Shown here piece after piece: positions 13,644-19,815 of a stretch of DNA of 19,815 nt. Each line of letters opens with the position of its first letter. Positions within the stretch are counted from its first letter, which is position 1. The stretch comes from an uncultured Candidatus Saccharibacteria bacterium (lineage in GTDB: Bacteria; Patescibacteriota; Saccharimonadia; Saccharimonadales; Saccharimonadaceae), in assembly GCA_938017675.1 (NCBI GenBank), contig CALIJB010000001.1, forward strand, positions 1 through 19,815, written 5' to 3'. The notes under the pieces were generated by a model, which worked only from the letters and a program-made list of their open reading frames with translations, made no database searches and was not told where the DNA came from. The translations under genes were made by a program, and so were the position numbers.

Positions 13644-14942
13644 TTATACGATACTGCACAACTTTTGACAGTATCTGTCAATATTGTTTTTATGTTCCTC
13701 ATCGGTTTTGGCGAAATATATTAAACCGTCATCGCCGGCTATGAAGAATAAGTTATCGCCAGGCGCCGGATCAGCGACCGCTTTAAGCGATAATTCGCCA
13801 GGTGTCGCAATTGGCGTCGGCGGCAAACCAGTATGCTTGCGAGTATTATACGGAGAATCAATATCCACCTTAGGCTTAACACCAGCTTTGTCTGCAGCAT
13901 AGATAAAGGTTACATCAGAACCAAGCTGCATGTTTTTCTTGTAGCGAGCTATAAACACCTGCGCAATACCCCGCTGGTATTGATAACAGCGATTTTTGCG
14001 CTCGACGGTCGGCTTATCTTCGCAGCCCAATTCCCGCTCAACAATCGAAGCCATAGTCAACCCTTGATAAAGCGTCAGACCTTGCGCCTTAAACTTATTA
14101 ACTAAGTCATTTTTCTGCACAACCTTGTACATGTGATCAAACACTGTCTGTAAAACATCTTTGGCTGTGGCATCACCCGTAAATTGATACGTCTCCCCAA
14201 AAACGTAGCCCTCCAAAGACGACCCGCTTGGACGATCAGCAAACAGAGGACTATCGTATTTCGCTTTGAAAGCATTTGAGATCTCATCATCAGAGTAGCC
14301 TGCTTGGCGCAAGATATAACGGACGCTCGTTTTATCAACGCCATCAGACGACTGCGAAGCCTTATACTTAGAACTCTCTAACGTACCGCCAGGATAGAAA
14401 GTAATAGTTTTGAAGTCATGACAACCATTATTCATACGGTTAGCAATATCAGCGACCGACTCAGACGGAGCAATCATACAAGTACCAGCTTTGATACTAT
14501 TCTTATTATTAAAGCGCACATAAACTTCAAAAGCTAATCGGTTGCGAATAAGATTTTTGCTGGCCAGCGTATTGGCAACTGTTGAGACCGAGGAGCCGTC
14601 TTCAACAGTAACCGACACCTTATGGCTATCGCTTGAGACTGGTTTTAGCTGCATCTCGTACCACTTAAGCAGCGTCACAAAAACCGCTGTCAAAAACACC
14701 GTGATTGTCAGCAAAATGATTATCCAGCGCCGAAGACGATGCTTCTTCTTTGGCATATTCTGATTCATAATGTCATGGTCATGATCAGAGTTAATTGGAA
14801 CACTCGCCTTTTGTTCTATTGGCTGATTCGGATCAATAGCACGAGGCGCAGGACGTGGAGCCGCGCCAAGCGGCGGTATTTGCCGATTATTATTCGGCTG
14901 ATAATTAAATTGTTGGCCATTCTGCCGTTTGAAACCATCCAT
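13644..14942 (-). CDS. mltG: Endolytic murein transglycosylase MltG (YceG family)
   Basis: A 432-aa inner-membrane lytic transglycosylase that cuts nascent glycan strands and so sets their length. A Pro/Asn/Gln-rich cytoplasmic tail (1-65) precedes one membrane helix (72-94), then the extracytoplasmic LysM-like and catalytic domains. LEGYVFGETY (243-252) and ASIVERE (298-304, catalytic E302, matching E218 of E. coli MltG) are diagnostic, as is GSDVTFIYA (341-349). Six cysteines lie outside the membrane (155, 174, 307, 319, 425, 429), spaced as if in three pairs, suggesting disulfides. The start overlaps the ruvX stop as TAATG and has GGAGG 7 nt upstream, so the two are coupled. ruvX next to mltG is a common bacterial arrangement. 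Confidence 0.95.
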   Translation of the reverse strand: MDGFKRQNGQQFNYQPNNNRQIPPLGAAPRPAPRAIDPNQPIEQKASVPINSDHDHDIMNQNMPKKKHRLRRWIIILLTITVFLTAVFVTLLKWYEMQLKPVSSDSHKVSVTVEDGSSVSTVANTLASKNLIRNRLAFEVYVRFNNKNSIKAGTCMIAPSESVADIANRMNNGCHDFKTITFYPGGTLESSKYKASQSSDGVDKTSVRYILRQAGYSDDEISNAFKAKYDSPLFADRPSGSSLEGYVFGETYQFTGDATAKDVLQTVFDHMYKVVQKNDLVNKFKAQGLTLYQGLTMASIVERELGCEDKPTVERKNRCYQYQRGIAQVFIARYKKNMQLGSDVTFIYAADKAGVKPKVDIDSPYNTRKHTGLPPTPIATPGELSLKAVADPAPGDNLFFIAGDDGLIYFAKTDEEHKNNIDRYCQKLCSIV

Positions 14943-15340
14943 TATTGCGCCTCCAAATAATCTTGTAAAATAATGCTAGCTGCCATAGAATCAATCTCGC
15001 CCTTACTATACGGACGTTTTTGCGATGCTAAGATATTCTCTGCTTTGACGCTCGTCAACGATTCGTCCTGGAATACAACGTCAGATTCAATTTGACCAAG
15101 GCTATCGACGAAATCTTCGACATACCGAGTCTGTGCAGTCGGCTCGCCTCGTTGATTGCGCGGATAACCCACTACCAAAACATCTATTGATTCGTCAATC
15201 AGCATCTCGCGGATAGCATCAAGTTCCTTGCCGTCGACATCAATCCAGTCGCCTGGTACGGCAATCTTAACATCGCTGCTCGCTGATGCCACGCCAATTC
15301 GCCGCTCGCCGACGTCAAGCGCCAAATACTGCTTAGCCAT
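14942..15340 (-). CDS. ruvX: RuvX/YqgF family putative Holliday junction resolvase
   Basis: A 132-aa RNase H-fold protein of the YqgF/RuvX family (E. coli YqgF 138 aa), involved in pre-16S rRNA processing and proposed as a Holliday junction resolvase. Visible motifs are ALDVGERRIGVA (7-18) with the first acidic residue, VVGYPRNQRGEPT (56-68), QDESLTS (91-97), and the terminal DSMAASIILQDYL (117-129) with the last conserved Asp. The start overlaps the stop of the 550-aa gene by 8 bp (ATGGCTAA) and has no strong Shine-Dalgarno, so translation probably relies on coupling. The 1-bp overlap with mltG downstream makes it the middle gene of an operon. Confidence 0.93.
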   Translation of the reverse strand: MAKQYLALDVGERRIGVASASSDVKIAVPGDWIDVDGKELDAIREMLIDESIDVLVVGYPRNQRGEPTAQTRYVEDFVDSLGQIESDVVFQDESLTSVKAENILASQKRPYSKGEIDSMAASIILQDYLEAQ

Positions 15341-16985
15341 CTATCTGAAACTTTACACTTATCTTCTTGGTGTCATCTGGAACTCTATAAACCCAAAATG
15401 GCGAAAGGTTCACATCTACTGATTTTATGCCTTCAACTGTCTTGACGCGCTCTTGAACCTCGCCGACCGACTGGCCTTTGACGTATTCCTTGATGGCATC
15501 TTCGTCGATTTTCGGACCAACTTTACCGTTCGCCGAGACTGTCGCATTAATCGTATCGCCCGAAATAGCTATGTTAGTCAGAGAAACTGTTTTGCTGCCG
15601 GCATCATAGATTTTCTGGTTTGACTTGCCGTCAATGCGCTGCTGGCAGTAAGCTTTGAGAAACGCATCAAACTCGCTGCGAGCAATACCAGAAAGCGAGA
15701 ACTTCATTGTACCAGTAATTGCCGCTTGGCCGTCGTTAGCCTCGCTATCAACAGCAGGCTTATTAATGCCAGCGATATCCGCCGCGAATGACTCATTGAT
15801 AATTGTGTAATCCTTGCCAAACTCAGTTTGCAAAGCAGCTTTGTTTTGGTTCTTATCGTCCTCGGTGACGAGTTCGCGCATTGCTTTATTTATATCGCTT
15901 TGTTGAACGACGGTAATAGTTTTGTCAGTACCTCCCGTCGTCGAGCCGCTAATACTTGCTGAAATACCACTAGGCGCCCCCTTGACTGTACCGCTAGCGC
16001 CATTATAGCTGGCGCCGCTGCGTGCGGCAGTAATTTTCACCTTGGCATTACGATAATTACTAAGCGAGATTTTAACGCCTTCATTGGTAACATACTCGGC
16101 GCCAGAATCTGTCGTCAAAGTTGTTCCTGCTGGGATTTCTGTACCAAGATTGTCAATATCGCGCGTCGAAAAGCTTACTATACCAGTCGCTTTTTCGCCG
16201 ACATCCTTCTTGCCGGTAGCTGTAAATGTTTTAGAAATCGCTTTTTCTCTAGTTTTGGTCGTCAGTTTGACAGTACCATCTTGCAAACTAGTGTTAACAG
16301 CAGCGCTTGATTTGATATGAGTGTTAACAGCTACACTACTAGTTTGCGCAGAAATGACAATCTGTGCTCGCGGCGCAAACACAAACGCCCACACCAAACC
16401 AACGATCAACAAAATAACAGCCGCACCGATAATGAAGAACTTTTTACGAAAAGTATTAAAATCGGGGATTTTCGGACTTCTTTTTGACTTGCTATCCGCC
16501 TGGTCAGCAGATTTCTTATCGCCGTCATCCTTACCCTTAGAAGACGGCAGCTCATCCTCTCCTTCATCTTCAATTTTGCTAAGCTCATCATTAAGAGACG
16601 ACTGCCCTTTCTTATCGCCAGGAGCTAGCGTGTTAGGCTTAGTGCCACCGTTCAACGCTTCCGATCCATCAATCACGTCATCGTCACTGTTGACTTCAAG
16701 AGCCGGAATCTCGGCCAACTCTGGACGACTCTGCAAATTTTTGGCCACCGGAATACCCGCGCTGCCCGCAAGCGTCGACAAAGCATCATTATTAGTAATA
16801 ATTACCAGTTTTTTATCGACCCGCTCAGCTGCGCGATGCACCAATTTAAGGTTTACCGCACTCTGAATCGCCCCGATTCGCTTCGGCGGCACCAAAGCGA
16901 CAATGCTAGAATTAGCGGCTTTTATCTTGCCAATAATTGAAGTAACGTCGTCTTCTACATCTATATAAATGACATCTTTTTGCAT
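15333..16985 (-). CDS. Bitopic membrane protein, baseplate-J-like outer part (CPR type)
   Basis: A 550-aa protein with a clear domain layout. Residues 1-95 form a cytoplasmic alpha/beta domain (starting DVIYIDVEDDVTSIIGKI). 96-172 is a low-complexity acidic and Ser/Lys-rich linker. 182-203 is one membrane helix (FFIIGAAVILLIVGLVWAFVF). 207-550 is an extracytoplasmic, mostly beta region with TATGKKDVGEKATGIVSF and GTEIPAGTTLTTDSGAEYVT, resembling the beta domains annotated as baseplate J/gp47-like in CPR genomes. That label is by resemblance; no phage genes are near. It starts 12 bp after the FtsA-like gene with a weak AGAG signal. The pairing recalls PilM-PilN, where an actin-like ATPase binds the cytoplasmic end of a bitopic protein. 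Function unknown; wall, division or pilus roles are inference. Confidence 0.8.
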   Translation of the reverse strand: MQKDVIYIDVEDDVTSIIGKIKAANSSIVALVPPKRIGAIQSAVNLKLVHRAAERVDKKLVIITNNDALSTLAGSAGIPVAKNLQSRPELAEIPALEVNSDDDVIDGSEALNGGTKPNTLAPGDKKGQSSLNDELSKIEDEGEDELPSSKGKDDGDKKSADQADSKSKRSPKIPDFNTFRKKFFIIGAAVILLIVGLVWAFVFAPRAQIVISAQTSSVAVNTHIKSSAAVNTSLQDGTVKLTTKTREKAISKTFTATGKKDVGEKATGIVSFSTRDIDNLGTEIPAGTTLTTDSGAEYVTNEGVKISLSNYRNAKVKITAARSGASYNGASGTVKGAPSGISASISGSTTGGTDKTITVVQQSDINKAMRELVTEDDKNQNKAALQTEFGKDYTIINESFAADIAGINKPAVDSEANDGQAAITGTMKFSLSGIARSEFDAFLKAYCQQRIDGKSNQKIYDAGSKTVSLTNIAISGDTINATVSANGKVGPKIDEDAIKEYVKGQSVGEVQERVKTVEGIKSVDVNLSPFWVYRVPDDTKKISVKFQIDG

Positions 16986-16997
16986 ATTATTTCTCTA

Positions 16998-18287
16998 TTA
17001 AATTCGCAAAATCCTATTAATTTTACTGCGAACCGACTGAGTGTCGCCTGCTCCTATTATTGTATCATAACCAACACGCAGCAGACCCATCGCCGTAATA
17101 AAAGTGTGATCATTGACTTCACCGGTTTTATCCGTAATACCAACAACTTGATCGGGACGAATGCGCTGTACTGTCGGACGCTTAGTAAATGGCAACTCGC
17201 TATACCAATCACGCTTTTCGAGAGCCGCAACTAATTGAGACAAGCTAGCACCGCCACCGCACAACAAAATACGCGGCGGCAGCTGATCAACTGCATCAAA
17301 CTCGCTCAATGCTAGCTCTACGCCAGCTAGCCAAACCTCGAGAGTTTTATCAACGGCAACTGCCACATCTTTTTTGACTGTAGCTTTAATTTTACTGTCC
17401 TCGATATTTACTTTGAGTTTTTCTGCCTGATCGTACGGAATTGACAACTCGTCAGCGATAGTTTTAGTAAAACTACGACCACCGATGCCAAACATCTTAG
17501 TGCCCTCAACACCGCCGTCATTAACCACCGCAATATCAGTTGTACCACCACCTACATCTGCTAAAATTGCCGTAAAAGCACTACTACTATCGGTGCCAAG
17601 TACGCTACGGCTAACCGCAAACGGCTCAGCAGCGACCGCTAACAACTCCAAATCAAGCTCTTGCGCCACTCGCTCTAACGCGCCAATATGCACCATCGGC
17701 GCAAACGCTGTATAAATCTGCACTGCTACATCCTTACCCTGAAAGCCAATCGGATTCGACACTTTATAGCCGTCAATATGAATACTAACCAGCGCTGAGT
17801 TGACCAGCTTGACCTCAACCTCGTCATTGCCCGTTTCTAAGGCAATCTGTTTTTGTGCCCGTTTAGCAGCGCGATCTTGGACCTTCTCGATAATAAACTC
17901 AACTTCTTGTTCGTCAAGTGGACGGTCGGGCTGCGGACGACGATAACGAATCGTGCTAGTTGTACCTTTTACTAGTTCGCCAGCTATACCGATGACAGCA
18001 TGCTTGGCCTGCAGGCCAGCTTCGTCTTCAGCCTGAGTCAGAGCGTCCTCGCAGTGTTGCACTACGCCAGCAATATCGGCGATTGCGCCTGAATGCATAT
18101 CTGAAAATTCTTGATGAGCACGTCCAACACCAAGAATCTCAATATCGTCGCCGTTAACGCGAGCTAATAGCGCCTTAACGTTTTCGGTACCGATATCGAG
18201 TGCAACGATATAATCATCTTTATCTACAGGTTCATTCGACCGATCTCCTATTTTGTCAGCAATCTTACTACGCAATTTATCTAGCAT
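16998..18287 (-). CDS. Actin-fold ATPase of the FtsA/PilM family
   Basis: A 429-aa protein with the actin-superfamily nucleotide site: phosphate-1 ALDIGTENVKAL (29-40), phosphate-2 LADVGGGTTDIAVV (242-255) and adenosine motif ILLCGGGASLSQL (340-352). An inserted region of about 90-200 matches the place of the SHS2/1C domain in FtsA and PilM. The C-terminus (SVRSKINRILRI, 418-429) looks like a short amphipathic helix, the feature FtsA uses to bind the membrane. FtsA anchors FtsZ and PilM organises type IV pilus assembly; either is possible, and no ftsZ or pil genes are here to decide. It leads an operon with the 550-aa membrane protein, ruvX and mltG. TATAAT ends 11 nt before the ATG at 18287, with no Shine-Dalgarno. 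Confidence 0.88.
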   Translation of the reverse strand: MLDKLRSKIADKIGDRSNEPVDKDDYIVALDIGTENVKALLARVNGDDIEILGVGRAHQEFSDMHSGAIADIAGVVQHCEDALTQAEDEAGLQAKHAVIGIAGELVKGTTSTIRYRRPQPDRPLDEQEVEFIIEKVQDRAAKRAQKQIALETGNDEVEVKLVNSALVSIHIDGYKVSNPIGFQGKDVAVQIYTAFAPMVHIGALERVAQELDLELLAVAAEPFAVSRSVLGTDSSSAFTAILADVGGGTTDIAVVNDGGVEGTKMFGIGGRSFTKTIADELSIPYDQAEKLKVNIEDSKIKATVKKDVAVAVDKTLEVWLAGVELALSEFDAVDQLPPRILLCGGGASLSQLVAALEKRDWYSELPFTKRPTVQRIRPDQVVGITDKTGEVNDHTFITAMGLLRVGYDTIIGAGDTQSVRSKINRILRI

Positions 18288-18298
18288 AAGTATATTTT

Positions 18299-18304
18299 AT
18301 TATA
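18299..18304 (-). promoter_or_regulatory. Promoter -10 of the FtsA-like operon
   Basis: TATAAT on the minus strand, 11 nt before the ATG at 18287, giving a leader of about 4-5 nt. No convincing -35 at 16-18 bp. Confidence 0.55.
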
Positions 18305-18331
18305 CAACACTACATTCATTGGCGACCAGTC

Positions 18332-18360
18332 TTGACATATTACAGTAGTTATGCTACAAT
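18332..18360 (+). promoter_or_regulatory. Consensus promoter of the 286-aa gene
   Basis: Perfect -35 TTGACA (18332-18337), 17-bp spacer, and TGC-extended -10 TACAAT (18355-18360), 7 nt before the ATG at 18368. The best promoter in the window. The transcript should start at or next to the start codon. Confidence 0.82.
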
Positions 18361-18367
18361 ATACAAC

Positions 18368-19228
18368 ATGGACCAATCACCAAGAGTATCAGAGCCCCAA
18401 CCACAAAATACTGGAGACCGTATATTAGATGCGCTATATTCGTTAGACGCTACAGAGCCAACAATCCAGAGTACAGAAGTCATCAGTCAGCCGTTTGGTA
18501 CCTACGAAGATGGAGCCCTAACAATGCGCCTTGTTCAAATGGGCGATGTGGCTGCTACCGGTACTAGATTGTCTTTCGTTGCGGGTGCTGGTAGTTCAGA
18601 AAAAGGTTCTCTCAGGCTCAGACTGTCTTCTCGTGGAGAATGGGTAACACCCGGTAGAAACATAAAAGTACCTAGCCATCTAGTAGCGACAAGATTAGAC
18701 ATGATTTGGCCTATATCAGCCGATAACTCCTATATACGTGAATTGTCAGATTCCGCAGAAACTACGCCAAGCGACATAGTAAACGCTCTATCCCGTGTAG
18801 CTATAAATAGTGATCAATATCGCACAGACAAGACATTTTCGTATATTGAGCCCTTAGTCCGTGATATCGAAGCTTCTTCAGTACCAGAAGAAGCATTAAT
18901 ACGCGCTGGCTCTACCAACATCAGCGGCGTTGAGGCAGATTTGGTAGGAACTTATCTAAATAGCAATGCAGAGGAAGCTTTATCGAGCGTACTAGCAAGA
19001 GGCAAACTTGAATTACAGATTCCTTATGAATACGATGGTATTGACACAAAAATTCATTACAAAATACTTGTTAACAGCACAGGCGATACAGATGTTTTAT
19101 GCTACTTCTTTGATCCGTATACAGGAAAAAGAAAAACTTTGCAACCTAAAAACCTAGGTCTGTTAAGTGACGAAGTGGGGTACACACTAGAATCAATAGT
19201 TAATGAGAGTCTTGCTGCACAAGGATAG
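18368..19228 (+). CDS. Protein of unknown function (286 aa)
   Basis: I do not recognise this family. It is soluble, with no signal peptide or membrane segment. The N-terminal 20 residues are polar and Pro/Gln-rich. The middle is mixed alpha/beta, and the end (KLELQIPYEYDGIDTKIHYKILVNSTGDTDVLCYFFDPYTGKRK split by short turns) looks like a beta sheet. The frame also opens at TTG 18332, but that TTG is the first triplet of the -35 box, so the ATG at 18368 is the real start. It is divergent from the FtsA-like operon. Its last 29 bp overlap the 3' end of alaS, in opposite orientation. Strong promoter and intact frame argue that it is expressed. Confidence 0.72.
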   Translation: MDQSPRVSEPQPQNTGDRILDALYSLDATEPTIQSTEVISQPFGTYEDGALTMRLVQMGDVAATGTRLSFVAGAGSSEKGSLRLRLSSRGEWVTPGRNIKVPSHLVATRLDMIWPISADNSYIRELSDSAETTPSDIVNALSRVAINSDQYRTDKTFSYIEPLVRDIEASSVPEEALIRAGSTNISGVEADLVGTYLNSNAEEALSSVLARGKLELQIPYEYDGIDTKIHYKILVNSTGDTDVLCYFFDPYTGKRKTLQPKNLGLLSDEVGYTLESIVNESLAAQG

Positions 19229-19815
19229 CTTTAATCCGGCGAATTCCCGCCGAGCTGGACTCTTCCTTGGTGATTTTTAATCGCTTACCGCCTTCAGCCA
19301 AGACACCCGTGTGCTCGACGTGCGGACCGCCGCAAACTTCGAAACTAACGATATTGTCGCCTTCGCCGATGGAATAGACTTTTACTTTATCACCGTAGCG
19401 TTCGCCAAAAGCGCCGATTGCACCCATTTTTAGCGCCTCGTCAGTCGGATAAACGGCAAAGCTGACTGGCAAATCAGCGTCAATCCAGGCATTAACTTGA
19501 TCCTCCACCGCCTGTTTTTCCTCTAGTGTCAATTTATCGTGGTTGAAATCAAAACGCAGGCGCTCAGACGTGATATTGCTGCCATGCTGCTGCAAATCCG
19601 GCGCCTTCAGAACTTTGCGCAGTGCCGCCCCCAGCAAGTGCGTCGCCGTATGATATTTCAGATGGATTGGATCGTGACCTTCCAAACCGCCGCTAAATTG
19701 TCCTTTGCGCGCTGTCTTGGAACGTTGGCGTTGCTCGGCCATTCGCGCATCAAATTCGGCGCGCCAATTATCAGAAAGCTTGATACCTTGTTTATAGGCC
19801 TCTTCGGTACTCAGC
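19200..19815 (-). CDS. alaS: Alanyl-tRNA synthetase, C-terminal part (5' part beyond the window)
   Basis: The frame is open to the right edge; 204 residues plus the stop are present. They cover the editing (second additional) domain that clears Ser- and Gly-tRNA(Ala). HTATHLL holds the HxxxH and CGGPH the CxxxH of the zinc and editing site, and EESSSAGIRRIKAIL is the AlaRS version of the last strand. Translation stops soon after, so there is no C-terminal C-Ala oligomerisation domain; E. coli AlaRS continues for well over 100 residues. Short AlaRS of this type is known in CPR bacteria. A free-standing AlaX is unlikely because the frame continues upstream past an internal Met with typical AlaRS linker sequence (EAYKQGIKLSDNWRAEFDARMAEQ). 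The stop lies inside the 3' end of the opposite gene. Confidence 0.93.
   Translation of the reverse strand, partial: LSTEEAYKQGIKLSDNWRAEFDARMAEQRQRSKTARKGQFSGGLEGHDPIHLKYHTATHLLGAALRKVLKAPDLQQHGSNITSERLRFDFNHDKLTLEEKQAVEDQVNAWIDADLPVSFAVYPTDEALKMGAIGAFGERYGDKVKVYSIGEGDNIVSFEVCGGPHVEHTGVLAEGGKRLKITKEESSSAGIRRIKAILVQQDSH

Noticed and set aside
15333..16985. A phage baseplate module, suggested by the baseplate-J-like beta region
   Set aside because: No other phage tail genes are present, the protein has a membrane helix and it sits in an operon with ruvX and mltG.

Overview
The window looks like chromosomal core DNA from a Candidate Phyla Radiation (Patescibacteria) bacterium, most likely Candidatus Saccharibacteria (TM7). 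This is inferred from gene content: an FtsA-like ATPase followed by a CPR-style single-pass membrane protein, a compact alanyl-tRNA synthetase end with no C-Ala domain, very tight packing, and mixed leaderless and Shine-Dalgarno starts. The standard code fits, because long genes such as uvrA have no in-frame TGA. None of the 18 genes whose ends are visible stops with TGA (12 TAA, 6 TAG). No rRNA, tRNA, CRISPR array, insertion sequence or prophage was seen.

Layout. 1-1762 (minus) is a redox and repair block: a PerR-like Fur-family regulator overlapping a thioredoxin gene, then an 83-aa protein and a uracil-DNA glycosylase family gene cut by the window edge. Near-identical palindromes with a 7-1-7 core lie over the regulator's own promoter and upstream of the 83-aa/glycosylase pair, suggesting a small shared regulon. 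1838-6174 holds a short-chain dehydrogenase, a divergent ABC half-transporter closed by a strong bidirectional terminator, ribosomal protein L25 (CTC form), and a divergent DedA membrane protein. 6237-12257 holds uvrA, an 86-aa two-helix membrane protein, an exonuclease I (sbcB) homologue and obgE.

12322-18287 (minus) reads as an envelope and division cluster. In transcription order it is an FtsA/PilM-like actin-fold ATPase, a 550-aa bitopic membrane protein, ruvX and mltG (12-bp gap, then 8-bp and 1-bp overlaps), followed by a LysM-CHAP wall hydrolase on its own promoter. That hydrolase appears to be longer than its first ATG suggests: its frame stays open through a membrane anchor to a possible AUU start behind a 14-codon leader ORF. 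18368-19815 holds an unrecognised 286-aa protein, divergent from the ATPase gene, whose 3' end overlaps the end of alaS.

A recurring theme is promoter design. Nine transcription units have a -10 box 6 to 11 nt from the ATG and no Shine-Dalgarno sequence, so their mRNAs should be leaderless or nearly so; several have a TGC-extended -10. Several genes inside operons, and rplY on a longer leader, have clear Shine-Dalgarno sequences instead.
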